A model generated the notes under the pieces. That model did no database searches and had not been told where the DNA came from. It worked only from the letters and a program-made list of their open reading frames with translations. Below, in pieces: positions 26,862-35,242 of a DNA stretch of 64,000 nucleotides. The translations under genes and the position numbers were made by a program. Position 1 is the first letter of the stretch, and each line of letters starts with the position of its first letter. Where the stretch lies: assembly GCA_902475245.1 (NCBI GenBank), contig CABRYP010000004.1, forward strand, positions 1-64,000, read 5' to 3'. The DNA is from an uncultured Collinsella sp. (GTDB lineage Bacteria > Actinomycetota > Coriobacteriia > Coriobacteriales > Coriobacteriaceae).

Positions 26862-27928
26862 TGTGGGAAGCCGATGACTCTCAGGACCTGTGGGCGGCGC
26901 CCGGCAGCTCGCCGGCGGCATCCATGGCACACGGCGAGCGCATGGTGGGCTCGGAGCTGACGCCCGAAGACCTCGATGTCGACCGGACCCTGCGTCCCCA
27001 GCGCCTGGACGACTACTGCGGCCAGGAGCATATCAAGCAGAGCCTTCGCGTGCTGATCGAGGCGGCGCAGAGCCGTGGCGAGACGCTCGACCACGTGATC
27101 TTCTCGGGCCCTCCGGGTCTGGGCAAGACCACGCTGGCCACGGTTATCGCCAACGAGCTGGGCGCTCAGATCAAGACGACGAGCGGCCCTGCCATCGCGC
27201 GTACCGGCGACCTGGCGGCTATCCTTACCAACCTGCAGCCGGGTGACGTGCTGTTTATCGACGAGATTCACCGTCTTAACCGGTCGGTCGAGGAGGTCCT
27301 GTATCCCGCGATGGAGGACTTTGCGCTCGATATCGTGATCGGTAAAGGCCCGGCCGCACGTTCGATTCGCCTGGATATCCCCAAGTTTACGCTGGTGGCG
27401 GCAACGACCCGCTCGGGTATGCTGACCGGCCCGCTGCGCGACCGCTTTGGCATTTCGTATCGCCTGGACTACTACACGGTCGAGGAGCTCGCTCAGATCG
27501 TGACGCGTTCGGCGACCATCCTGGGTGTGACGATCGACCATCCCAGCGCACTTGAGATCGGCTCGCGCTCGCGTGGCACGCCGCGCTTGGCCAACCGTCT
27601 GCTCAAGCGTGTGCGCGACTATGCGCAGGTGCGCGGCAACGGTCCTATTGAGCTTGATATCTGCCGTCAGGCGCTCGAGTTCTTTGAGATTGATGAGCTT
27701 GGTCTGGACTGGATGGACATTCGCATCTTGGAGACGCTTGCCAAGACGTTCTCCGGCCGTGCCGTGGGCCTGACGACCCTTGCCAGCGCGGTGGGCGAGG
27801 ACCCGGGTACGCTCGAGGATGTCTATGAGCCCTATCTGCTGCAGTGCGGCTTGATGATCCGCACGCCCCAGGGCCGTCAGGCAACCTTGCGCACCTTTGA
27901 ACACTTGGGGATTGAACCTACCGTTTAG
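26858..27928 (+). CDS. ruvB: Holliday junction branch migration ATPase RuvB
   Basis: An AAA+ motor of about 356 residues that pumps DNA through the RuvA-bound junction. RPQRLDDYCGQEHIK precedes the Walker A GPPGLGKTT; Walker B is FIDEIHRLN; the sensor ATTRSGMLTGPLRDRFG carries the arginine finger region. The last third is the winged-helix DNA-binding domain (SGRAVGLTTLASAVGEDPGTLEDVYEPYL). It starts with GTG 26858 or ATG 26861, both overlapping the end of ruvA. No SOS box could be assigned with confidence upstream of ruvC. Confidence 0.96.
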   Translation: MMWEADDSQDLWAAPGSSPAASMAHGERMVGSELTPEDLDVDRTLRPQRLDDYCGQEHIKQSLRVLIEAAQSRGETLDHVIFSGPPGLGKTTLATVIANELGAQIKTTSGPAIARTGDLAAILTNLQPGDVLFIDEIHRLNRSVEEVLYPAMEDFALDIVIGKGPAARSIRLDIPKFTLVAATTRSGMLTGPLRDRFGISYRLDYYTVEELAQIVTRSATILGVTIDHPSALEIGSRSRGTPRLANRLLKRVRDYAQVRGNGPIELDICRQALEFFEIDELGLDWMDIRILETLAKTFSGRAVGLTTLASAVGEDPGTLEDVYEPYLLQCGLMIRTPQGRQATLRTFEHLGIEPTV

Positions 27929-28072
27929 GGCGCTTTGTTTTGGCGGGCTGTTAGGCTATCGCTGGACATTGGGTAAACATATCGCCGTTTGTCGGTTACG
28001 GGTGCTTTACTATTGCGCGCGCGTGCTATGCTGGATTGGTCTTTTTCTCATTCGGTAACGAAAGGACCGCCC

Positions 28073-29740
28073 ATGCCTACCGACATCGAAATCGCACGTT
28101 CTGTCACGCCGCTGCCTATTACCGAGGTGGCCAAGAACGCCGGCGTCGACGTTAAGCATCTGATTCCGTACGGCTTTGACAAGGCAAAGGTCGACTATTC
28201 CCTGCTCAACGAGCCAACTGATCACCAGGCCAAGCTTGTCCTCGTGACCGCTATCAATCCCACGCCCGCAGGAGAGGGCAAGACCACCACGACCATCGGC
28301 CTGGCCGATGGCCTGCGCCGTCGCGGCGTCAAGAGCGCCGTGGCCCTGCGTGAGCCTTCGCTCGGTCCCGTGTTTGGCGTAAAGGGCGGTGCCGCTGGTG
28401 GCGGTTGGGCTCAGGTCATCCCCATGGAAGACATCAACCTGCACTTTACCGGTGACTTCCATGCTATCGGTGCCGCCAATAACCTGCTGGCTGCCATGCT
28501 CGACAACCATATTCAGCAGGGCAACCAGCTCGGCATCGATGTTAAGCGCATCACCTGGAAGCGCGTCGTCGACATGAATGACCGCCAGCTGCGCCACGTT
28601 ATCGACGGCATTGGCGGCAAGGCTCAGGGTGTGCCGCGCGAGGACGGCTTCGACATCACTGTTGCCTCCGAGGTCATGGCGATCTTGTGCCTGTCCACGA
28701 GCATCAACGACCTCAAGGAGCGTCTGGGCGAGATCGTCGTCGGCTACAGCTATGCCGGCGAGCCCGTCCGCGCCCGCGACCTCAAGGCCCAGGGCGCCAT
28801 GGCTGCGCTGCTTAAGGATGCGCTCAAGCCCAACCTGGTGCAGACGCTCGAGGGTACGCCCGCGTTTGTCCACGGCGGCCCCTTCGCCAATATCGCCCAC
28901 GGCTGCAACTCCATCATGGCCACCCGCATGGCTATGCGCTTTGGCGATGTCGCCATTACCGAGGCCGGCTTTGGCGCCGATCTGGGTGCCGAGAAGTTCC
29001 TCGACATCAAGTGCCGCATGACGGGCGTCCGCCCCAGCGCCGTCGTGATTGTCGCCACCGCCCGCGCGCTTAAGTACAACGGCGGCGTTGCCAAGGCCGA
29101 CCTTAACGACGAGAACCTCGATGCCCTCAAGGCCGGCATGCCCAACCTGCTGCGCCACGTTGACAATATCCAGAACGTCTACGGTCTGCCCTGCGTGGTC
29201 GCCATCAACCGCTTCCCGACGGACACCGAGGCAGAGCTTGCGCTCATCGAGTCCGAGTGCCAGAAGCTCGGCGTTAACGTTAAGCTTTCCGAGGTCTGGG
29301 CCAAGGGCGGCGAGGGCGCGCTCGATTTGGCCGACGAGGTCATGCGTCTGATCGAGCAGCCGAGCGAGCTCAAGTTTGCCTACGAGGACGGCGCCGATGT
29401 TGCCGATGCTCTGGAGGCCGTTGCCACTAAGGTTTACCGCGCCGATGGCGTCGACTTTACGCCGGCTGCCAAGCGCCAGCTCGCCGAGCTGCGCGAGAAC
29501 GGCTTTGGCAACCTGCCGGTGTGCGTCGCCAAGACCCAGTACAGCTTTAGCGATAACGCCAAGGCTCTGGGCGCTCCCGAGGGCTTCCGCATCACCGTGC
29601 GCGAGCTCAAGGTTTCCGCCGGCGCCCACTTTGTGGTCGCACTGACTGGCAGTGTTCTGACCATGCCGGGCCTGCCCAAGGTTCCCGCGGCCGAGAACAT
29701 CGACGTCGACAACGACGGCAACATCACCGGCCTGTTCTAA
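28073..29740 (+). CDS. fhs: Formate-tetrahydrofolate ligase
   Basis: Fhs (555 residues) joins formate to tetrahydrofolate using ATP, giving 10-formyl-THF for purines, fMet-tRNA and the methyl branch of one-carbon metabolism. The ATP-binding loop TPAGEGKTTTTIGL starts at about residue 64, followed by LREPSLGPVFGVKGGAAGGG, and the late AGAHFVVALTGSVLTMPGLPK region. GAAAGGA at 28060-28066 sets ATG 28073. It stands alone with its own terminator. The enzymes for the next steps (cyclodeaminase and FolD) are encoded 13 kb away at 42.4-43.9 kb. Confidence 0.96.
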   Translation: MPTDIEIARSVTPLPITEVAKNAGVDVKHLIPYGFDKAKVDYSLLNEPTDHQAKLVLVTAINPTPAGEGKTTTTIGLADGLRRRGVKSAVALREPSLGPVFGVKGGAAGGGWAQVIPMEDINLHFTGDFHAIGAANNLLAAMLDNHIQQGNQLGIDVKRITWKRVVDMNDRQLRHVIDGIGGKAQGVPREDGFDITVASEVMAILCLSTSINDLKERLGEIVVGYSYAGEPVRARDLKAQGAMAALLKDALKPNLVQTLEGTPAFVHGGPFANIAHGCNSIMATRMAMRFGDVAITEAGFGADLGAEKFLDIKCRMTGVRPSAVVIVATARALKYNGGVAKADLNDENLDALKAGMPNLLRHVDNIQNVYGLPCVVAINRFPTDTEAELALIESECQKLGVNVKLSEVWAKGGEGALDLADEVMRLIEQPSELKFAYEDGADVADALEAVATKVYRADGVDFTPAAKRQLAELRENGFGNLPVCVAKTQYSFSDNAKALGAPEGFRITVRELKVSAGAHFVVALTGSVLTMPGLPKVPAAENIDVDNDGNITGLF

Positions 29741-29765
29741 GCCTGCTGTCCATAGCTGCTAGTCC

Positions 29766-29799
29766 GCCCCGCCGTGCCCCACAGCACAGCGGGGCTTTT
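29766..29799 (+). terminator. Intrinsic terminator after fhs
   Basis: GCCCCGC (29766-29772) pairs with GCGGGGC (29789-29795), with an inner GTGC/GCAC stem, followed by TTTTGG. Confidence 0.8.
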
Positions 29800-29914
29800 G
29801 GTTCTAGGCGCGCTTGTCTTGTAGATACCGACGGCCTTTGCCCATCATAGGCTTTTGCGCGGGTAGAATGCATGGATAACTTGATGCTTGCAGGCGACGG
29901 AAAGGAAACGTTGC

Positions 29915-30874
29915 ATGGACCAGGACAAGACGACCGTGATGGGCGGATATGGCTCCCCGCGGACGGGCAATGGCGCCGATGAGACCCGCGTCGTGCCGAA
30001 TCCCGGCTACGCTGCTCCCGATATGACGCAGGCGTCGGCCGAACCCACACGAGTTATGGGCCATGGCGATACACCGCGGGATCCGTTTGATTATGCACCG
30101 CAGGACCCGTATGGCAATGCGGCGACAGATGCTTATAACAACCTGCCGCAAAATCCCATTCTGCAGCCTCAGCAGACGACGTATATGCCGCGCACGGCAC
30201 AGACCCAGCCTCGTTATGAGTCGCGCGATCCGTATGCGCGCCAGCCTTATCGCGAGTATCCCAAATCGATTCCGCAGTATGGTGAGGACGAGGAAAAGGC
30301 GCCGTCGCGTTCGTCGAGCGTGATCAAGAAGATCCTCATTGTGTTGGCGATCTTCTTTGCGCTCTCGGTTGTGTTTGCCATCGTGTCGGGCATGCTCAAC
30401 AAGCGAGGTGCTGCAACCAGCACGACGGCCGAGCAGACAGAGGTCGCCCAGGCGGGTGCAGTAGAGCTGGGCGATATCCCGGGGCAGTACTGGTCCAACG
30501 CCAAAAAGCTCCTCAAGTCGCGCGGCGCCGATCTTTCGAATGCCGTGGTCCTGACTGATGATGGCTCAACGCCCGTCGTCGATGCCAACTGGGTCGTCAC
30601 ATCTGCCTACTATAACGACAACGGTAACCTTGAAATTCAACTCACGCACAAGAACAGCTCGGGCAACTCGTCCGACGGCCAAAGCGGCACCGACAGCTCG
30701 AGCTCCAACATGCTGGAGGACCTGAGCAACAAGGCGCAGGAATTGGGAGACAAGGCGCAAGAGCTGGGCGATACGACACAAAACCTGGGCGATACCGCGC
30801 AGAACTTGGGAGACATGGCGACAAGTGCCTGGAACGCCCTACAAAACGGCATTTTGGGTGCACAGGGAAACTAG
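29915..30874 (+). CDS. Single-pass membrane protein with an extracytoplasmic PASTA-like domain and heptad repeats
   Basis: I do not recognise a named family for this 319-residue protein. Residues 1-130 are disordered and rich in Pro, Gln, Asp and Tyr. One membrane helix follows (IKKILIVLAIFFALSVVFAI, about 139-158), so the rest should be outside. About 180-240 (GQYWSNAKKLLKSRGADL...VVTSAYYNDNGNLEIQL) has the size and pattern of a PASTA domain, which binds cell-wall muropeptides; this is a resemblance only. Near the end there are four copies of a 7-residue unit (AQELGDK, AQELGDT, TQNLGDT, AQNLGDM), probably a short coiled coil. AAAGGAAA sets the ATG. It may sense or organise the cell wall. Confidence 0.55.
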   Translation: MDQDKTTVMGGYGSPRTGNGADETRVVPNPGYAAPDMTQASAEPTRVMGHGDTPRDPFDYAPQDPYGNAATDAYNNLPQNPILQPQQTTYMPRTAQTQPRYESRDPYARQPYREYPKSIPQYGEDEEKAPSRSSSVIKKILIVLAIFFALSVVFAIVSGMLNKRGAATSTTAEQTEVAQAGAVELGDIPGQYWSNAKKLLKSRGADLSNAVVLTDDGSTPVVDANWVVTSAYYNDNGNLEIQLTHKNSSGNSSDGQSGTDSSSSNMLEDLSNKAQELGDKAQELGDTTQNLGDTAQNLGDMATSAWNALQNGILGAQGN

Positions 30875-30892
30875 CGGCCGAGCGGAGCGGGG

Positions 30893-32074
30893 CTACAGCT
30901 GCTCGGCCGGACGGTCGGGCGAACTAAAGCCCGAGTCAAACGTGACGACGCATGACGCATCGGGTCGGCGCTCGTGCACGATGCGCGTGACGAGCTCCAG
31001 CAGCTCCTCGTCGGATATGTCAAAGTCGTCGGGACGCACCAGGTCAAATGACACAAAGCCATCGTGTTCGTGAAGGTCGTGGATGGAAAGCGCGGGGTCA
31101 ATCTGCGCTACGCCGCGCTTGACCCAGCCGCGCAGGTCGTCGCCGGTGGTGGCGATGGGGTCGCAGTGTAGCGTGATATCGATGCCCATCTGGTGCTTGA
31201 TATCGTGCTCGATGGTGTCCAGAATCTCGTGGTGCTCAAACGCATCGCCCTCGCCGGGCATCTCCACGTGGGCGCTGGCAAACTGGCGGCCGGGACCGTA
31301 GTCGTGCACCATGAGGTCGTGCGTGCCTAGGACCTGCGGATACGACATGATCCTATCGCGGATTTCCTGGACGAGCTTGGGGTCGGGCGCCTGTCCTAGC
31401 AGTGGGCTGATGGCGTCGCGCACCAGGCCCAGGCCGCTGATGCAGATGAAGATGCCCACGCCCAGGCCCGCCCAGCCGTCGAGGTCAAAGCCGGTCGTTT
31501 GCGAAATAAGCGCCGCCACCAAGACCGAGCCCGAGGTGATGACGTCGTTTTTGGAGTCCTGCGCCGTGGCGATGAGCGTCTCCGAGTCGATGCGGTCGCC
31601 AAGCGTGTGGTTGAACGCGGCCATCCAGAGCTTAACGAGCATGGATGTAGCCAGTGCCGCAAGGGAAACGAGCGTGTAGTCGGTGGGGGAGGGCTTGATG
31701 ATCTTGGTAACGGACTCGAGCACCAGGTTGATGCCGACGGCACAAACGAGGACGGCGACAAACAGGCCGGCGAGGTATTCGTAGCGGCCGTGGCCATAGG
31801 GGTGGCCTTCGTCTGCCGGGCGGCTGGCAAGGCGGAACCCGAGCAGACTCACGATGTTGCTCGAGGCGTCTGAGAGGTTGTTGAAGGCGTCGGCGATGAG
31901 CGAGACAGAGCCGGCGAGCAGGCCCGCGATGCCCTTGGCTAGGCACAGGGCAATGTTGAGGCCAATACAGATGAGGCTTGCGGCAAAGCCCGCGTTGGTG
32001 CGGGCGCCGGCATCGACCGGCTCGCCCTCGCCGCCGGGAACAAGTTTATGTACCAGCCTATTTACAAATAGCAT
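30893..32074 (-). CDS. Cation diffusion facilitator family transporter
   Basis: A 393-residue metal exporter of the CDF family, which swaps Zn2+, Fe2+ or Mn2+ for protons. The membrane part has six helices with the family metal site in ADAFNNLSDASSN (helix 2, DxxxD) and in DSKNDV (helix 5). HPYGHGRYEY after helix 2 is typical. The cytoplasmic C-terminal domain (VHDYGPGRQFASAHVEMPG) is the usual dimer domain, here extended by about 70 acidic residues. GAGGA before the ATG at 32074 supports this start; longer forms reach 32233. The metal cannot be told from sequence. It overlaps nothing and converges on the preceding membrane-protein gene. Confidence 0.88.
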   Translation of the reverse strand: MLFVNRLVHKLVPGGEGEPVDAGARTNAGFAASLICIGLNIALCLAKGIAGLLAGSVSLIADAFNNLSDASSNIVSLLGFRLASRPADEGHPYGHGRYEYLAGLFVAVLVCAVGINLVLESVTKIIKPSPTDYTLVSLAALATSMLVKLWMAAFNHTLGDRIDSETLIATAQDSKNDVITSGSVLVAALISQTTGFDLDGWAGLGVGIFICISGLGLVRDAISPLLGQAPDPKLVQEIRDRIMSYPQVLGTHDLMVHDYGPGRQFASAHVEMPGEGDAFEHHEILDTIEHDIKHQMGIDITLHCDPIATTGDDLRGWVKRGVAQIDPALSIHDLHEHDGFVSFDLVRPDDFDISDEELLELVTRIVHERRPDASCVVTFDSGFSSPDRPAEQL

Positions 32075-32292
32075 GGCGATCGTCCTCACAATCATGGTTA
32101 AGGGGATAGTGTAGCTCGCATGGGCGTACCGTGCGCCGATGCTCAGAAAATGCAGCAATAGTCTGCCGGTGCTAACGAGCGAACCTTCTCGTCTGCTTGG
32201 GTGCTCCATTTTGGGCCACATGGGTATGGGCATGTGCCTGTCTGCCCGACATACTTAATGTCGACAGCCCCTGTGCAAAGGAGGACGTATCC

Positions 32293-33630
32293 ATGGACGA
32301 GATGTTTGCCATTAAATGCCAAAACTGCGGCGGCCCTATGTACTCACACCAGGCTAAACGCAGCTTTGAGTGCGCCTATTGCGGCACGGTCGTTCCGTGG
32401 CAGGCCGATGCGGGGGAGCCCAAGAGCGCCCTGGGCATTCGCCATACGCCGCTGACGGTTGTCGATGGGCTGCTTAAGCTCACTCATGTGTCGCAGCTCG
32501 AACGCCCGGAGGACCCGGACTGGTATTTCTTCAATTCGCATTGGCGCAACCAGTCGGTTTTGGAGCATCTGCTGTGGGAAGACCGCGGTACGGCTCAGGA
32601 GTTCCAAGAAGCCGCGCACGTGAGCATTCCCTGCCCCTTCTGCGGCGCGTCCTTTGAGGGGTCATCGACCCAGCGCGTGTTTGAGTGCCCGTCCTGCGGC
32701 AATAAGATCGGCGTTGCCGACCTGCTCAAGCCCGGTACCTTTAGCAAGCGTCTGACCATGGGCGTTGGTGCAGAGTATGTACCTGAGCAGGGCATTCCCC
32801 GTGAAATCTCGCCGCAGCAGGCGCGTGCCAACGCGCTGCAGCTGGTGCGCCAGTACCCGGAGGTCTTTGCCGGGCACGACGTGGAAGACGCAATCCAAAA
32901 TGACATGATGCTCTTCTATTTCCCCATGGCGCTGGCGGATCTGCGCATGATGGCGTCCTTCCCGGGCAAGGGCCTGAGCAAGGAGACCCTGGTGTACTAC
33001 GAGGTGCTCGACTGGGCGTATCCCAGGGCAAACTATCTGGATGTTCGCCTTATGGGCATTTTGGAGCCGTGGGACTTTGGCAAGGTGGGGCCGTTCGATC
33101 CCGCTATGCAGGAAGGTGACTTCCGCGTTGTCTCCGTCGATGCGTCCACCAAGGACCAGGTGGTCATTGATAAGCTGGCGCTCGACATTGCCGGCAACGA
33201 TGCCGAGGCGGTGCTGGGGCTCAATAAAAAGAGCATCCGAACCTGGGCGCGCAAGGCCCGCAAGCATAAGGACGGCCTGGTGATGGTACCGGTCTACTTT
33301 GTCGACCGTCCCGCGTCGGACGGGCGCGATGGCGAGCAGGTGCGCATTGCCGTAAACGGCCAGACGGGCCGCGCGGCCGCGGTGGTGTTTAGCGACAAGC
33401 GCGAGACGCATATCGTGGCGCCGCTCAACCCGAGCCTGCATCTGTCCGGTGAAAGCACTGTGCATGCCACGCCCATCGAGGTCAAATACGTTAAATCGCC
33501 GTTCCTGTACCAGATTGTACGTAAGGGAGGCGGCGAGCAGCCGCGCCAGGTGGCAGCCGCCGTCGAGGGTTCCTGCCGAGAGGAGAAGCCCAAACGCAAG
33601 GGCTTGCTCGCTGCGATCTTTGGGAAGTAG
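32293..33630 (+). CDS. Protein with two zinc ribbons, function unknown
   Basis: A 445-residue cytoplasmic protein with no signal or membrane segment. Two zinc ribbons are visible: Cys9/Cys12 with Cys27/Cys30, and a second of the same spacing starting near residue 114 (CPFCG ... CPSCG). Between and after them lie about 300 residues with mixed alpha/beta pattern, including IDKLALDIAGNDAEAVLGLNKKSIRTWARKARKHK, a basic stretch. I know no named function. TFIIB-like ribbons suggest nucleic acid or protein binding. AAGGAGGAC before ATG 32293 is a strong ribosome site. It is divergent from the CDF transporter, sharing a 218-base upstream region, so a metal-linked role is possible but speculative. Confidence 0.6.
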   Translation: MDEMFAIKCQNCGGPMYSHQAKRSFECAYCGTVVPWQADAGEPKSALGIRHTPLTVVDGLLKLTHVSQLERPEDPDWYFFNSHWRNQSVLEHLLWEDRGTAQEFQEAAHVSIPCPFCGASFEGSSTQRVFECPSCGNKIGVADLLKPGTFSKRLTMGVGAEYVPEQGIPREISPQQARANALQLVRQYPEVFAGHDVEDAIQNDMMLFYFPMALADLRMMASFPGKGLSKETLVYYEVLDWAYPRANYLDVRLMGILEPWDFGKVGPFDPAMQEGDFRVVSVDASTKDQVVIDKLALDIAGNDAEAVLGLNKKSIRTWARKARKHKDGLVMVPVYFVDRPASDGRDGEQVRIAVNGQTGRAAAVVFSDKRETHIVAPLNPSLHLSGESTVHATPIEVKYVKSPFLYQIVRKGGGEQPRQVAAAVEGSCREEKPKRKGLLAAIFGK

Positions 33631-33771
33631 GGGAGTAGTGCCGGTCGGCGCTGCGATCCGATAGCTAGAGGAACGGGGCAGCTCGCAGGAGTGCGGACTG
33701 TCGTCTGATTGTTTGAGGGTGCCAGATGTAAATAATCGGTGGAGCGGCTGCAAAAGAGCCGTCTCGCTGGG

Positions 33772-33878
33772 TAAAATCAGGATGTGCCGCGGAACCCGCT
33801 CCTCAGCTAGTCACACTTCGGAAGCGCGGGCAACGCAGGTATTATCGTCTAAAGGGCCGGCTGCAACCGGCCCTTTTT
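33772..33878 (+). ncRNA. Putative small RNA converging on the 30-aa ORF, shared terminator
   Basis: A TAAAAT -10-like box at 33772-33777 begins a stretch that ends in a strong terminator at 33851-33878, about 95 bases in all. After the -10 box it has TGCCGCGGAA and GCGGGCAACGC (33826-33836), and the same words appear in the same order on the opposite strand after a second TAAAAT box (34057-34052). No convincing ribosome site or ORF is present. The arrangement resembles the antitoxin RNA of type I systems. No -35 consensus is clear. This is inference from layout. Confidence 0.35.
33851..33878. terminator. Bidirectional terminator of the convergent small transcripts
   Basis: A perfect stem, AAAGGGCCGG (33851-33860) with CCGGCCCTTT, around CTGCAA, with T-runs on the plus side and TTTAGACG on the minus side. 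Confidence 0.85.
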
Positions 33879-33898
33879 ATGACTCCCTTCGCTATCCG

Positions 33899-33991
33899 TT
33901 ACTGCTTATATTCCCGCCAGATCGAGTAGAGGTTCCGGGCAATGCCGGTCACATACATCGAGAGGCGCAGGATTTCAAGAAACAAGTTCAT
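33899..33991 (-). CDS. Putative 30-aa peptide, possible type I toxin
   Basis: A minus-strand ORF, ATG at 33991 to TAA at 33899, encodes 30 residues: a hydrophobic, helix-prone N-terminal part (MNLFLEILRLSMYVTGIAR) and a charged end with SIWREYKQ. GGGGTGA lies about six bases before the ATG. A TAAAAT box at 34057-34052 would start the transcript, and the terminator at 33851-33878 would end it, giving about 195 bases. Small size, hydrophobic core and charged tail, and a convergent RNA sharing the terminator are features of Fst-type toxins; I see no decisive sequence match. It could be a chance ORF. Confidence 0.4.
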   Translation of the reverse strand: MNLFLEILRLSMYVTGIARNLYSIWREYKQ

Positions 33992-34134
33992 AGGCTTCAC
34001 CCCAATCGGAGATCGGAGCGTTGCCCGCAGGCGGATTCCGCGGCAGTCAAGATTTTACCTCACAGGCCGCGGTGGGAGACATCCTGCCCATTCCATGGTT
34101 TGGAACAGTGTCGATCTAACGGGCAATCAAACCC

Positions 34135-34356
34135 CTAGCACTCTTTGAATTGAGCAAGCATCTGCCCGAAGAAGCTTAGTTCGGATGGCTCATAAATGAG
34201 CGAGCCGCCATCTTCGGTCCGGTAGACCCCGCAGGGGAGGTAGCGCCCGTCGGGGAGGACATAGAGGTTGGCTTCTTCCTTCAGTCCTGCTGGAAATAGC
34301 GGAATCCCGTTTTCGTCCACTTGGAACTCGTCTATATTTGCGGTCTCTCTTTCCAT
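34135..34356 (-). CDS. Small protein of unknown function, third gene of the YhcG/ADP-ribosylglycohydrolase cluster
   Basis: A 73-residue acidic protein (MERETANIDEFQVDENGIPLF...) that I do not recognise. It has no signal or membrane segment. AGGAGA lies six bases before the ATG, a good ribosome site. The start is 35 bases after the stop of the ADP-ribosylglycohydrolase gene on the same strand, so the two are probably transcribed together. The sequence YVLPDGRYLPCGVYRTEDGGSL suggests a small beta-sheet domain. It could be a partner or immunity-type protein for the cluster; nothing proves this. Confidence 0.6.
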   Translation of the reverse strand: MERETANIDEFQVDENGIPLFPAGLKEEANLYVLPDGRYLPCGVYRTEDGGSLIYEPSELSFFGQMLAQFKEC

Positions 34357-34391
34357 GGTGTCTCCTGGTCAGTTTCTATCGTAAGTGTGTC

Positions 34392-35180
34392 CTAAAACAG
34401 GCAGCTCTCAATCAGCTCTTTTCCGCGCAGGGTGTCGATCCATTCCTGCGGGATGGCGTCGATGCCGTATGCCGTGCCGGCGAGCGCGCCTGCGACGGCT
34501 GCGGTGGTGTCGGTGTCGTCGCCCAGATTGACGGCGGCAAGCACGCAATCTTCGTAGCTGTTAGTGTTGACGAAGCACCAGGTGGCTGCCTTAAGGGTGT
34601 CGCGCACGAAGCCGCCAGACCTGATTCCACGCTCGGGCACGTCTTTCAGCTGGAGCACCCATGAGGGAAGCGCGCCGTTCATCACGCTCCTTATCAGCTC
34701 GACAAATATGACGCATGCGTCGGTCGACGTTCTGTGGGCGTGCGTAATCGCGGAGACCTTGCTGACATCATCGTCTGTCGCATCGGTGAACGCCAGGGGA
34801 GCGATGCGCATGAGCGATCCGTTGCCGTTGTCGCGCTCGCCGGAGCCTCCTTTGCCGGTACGCAAGGCGCGGGCGGTCGTGCCGCCGTAATCGAAAACGC
34901 CGTCGATCGTATACTCCCCACGGGCAATCCAACTTACAAACTTGTCGCGCATGTCTGAGGCGTCGATATGCCCGAGCTCTCTAATCGAGTCGCAGGTAGC
35001 AAGCGTCATAGATGTGTCGTCGCTCCAGGTGCCGGCGGGTTGCCCATGCGTGCCGTAGCCGATCATGTCGGTGCATTCGAACGTGCCACGAGGCCTGAAC
35101 TCGTAAGGAACGCCCAGCGCGTCGCCGACGGCAAGCCCATAGATACAGTCGCGCAGTGTTGTTTTCGGTCTGTCTGTCAT
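34392..35180 (-). CDS. ADP-ribosylglycohydrolase family protein
   Basis: A 262-residue protein of the DraG/ARH family, which removes ADP-ribose from proteins or small molecules using two Mg2+ ions. The opening GLAVGDALGVPYEF and GTWSDDTSM (first metal-binding acids), the central GNGSLMRIAPL, and the late NLGDDTDTTAAVAGALAG (the DxD-T metal motif) are all intact, so activity is likely. GAGGAG precedes the ATG. It sits between a YhcG-type nuclease and a small unknown protein, with gaps of 62 and 35 bases. No ADP-ribosyltransferase is encoded next to it, so its substrate is unknown. Confidence 0.88.
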   Translation of the reverse strand: MTDRPKTTLRDCIYGLAVGDALGVPYEFRPRGTFECTDMIGYGTHGQPAGTWSDDTSMTLATCDSIRELGHIDASDMRDKFVSWIARGEYTIDGVFDYGGTTARALRTGKGGSGERDNGNGSLMRIAPLAFTDATDDDVSKVSAITHAHRTSTDACVIFVELIRSVMNGALPSWVLQLKDVPERGIRSGGFVRDTLKAATWCFVNTNSYEDCVLAAVNLGDDTDTTAAVAGALAGTAYGIDAIPQEWIDTLRGKELIESCLF

Positions 35181-35242
35181 GGAAAGCTCCTCTTTCCCGG
35201 GTGATGTGGAGCGCCATCGGGGGTATCGGTCGCAACGTGCTG

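Noticed and set aside
33785..33840. T-box leader or other known riboswitch
   Set aside because: CCGCGGAACCCGC recalls a T-box core only loosely, no specifier region is visible, and no amino-acid gene follows the terminator.
33713..34138. A 141-codon plus-strand frame in the zinc-ribbon/YhcG gap
   Set aside because: No ribosome site, no family resemblance, crosses a strong terminator, and overlaps a better minus-strand small ORF.
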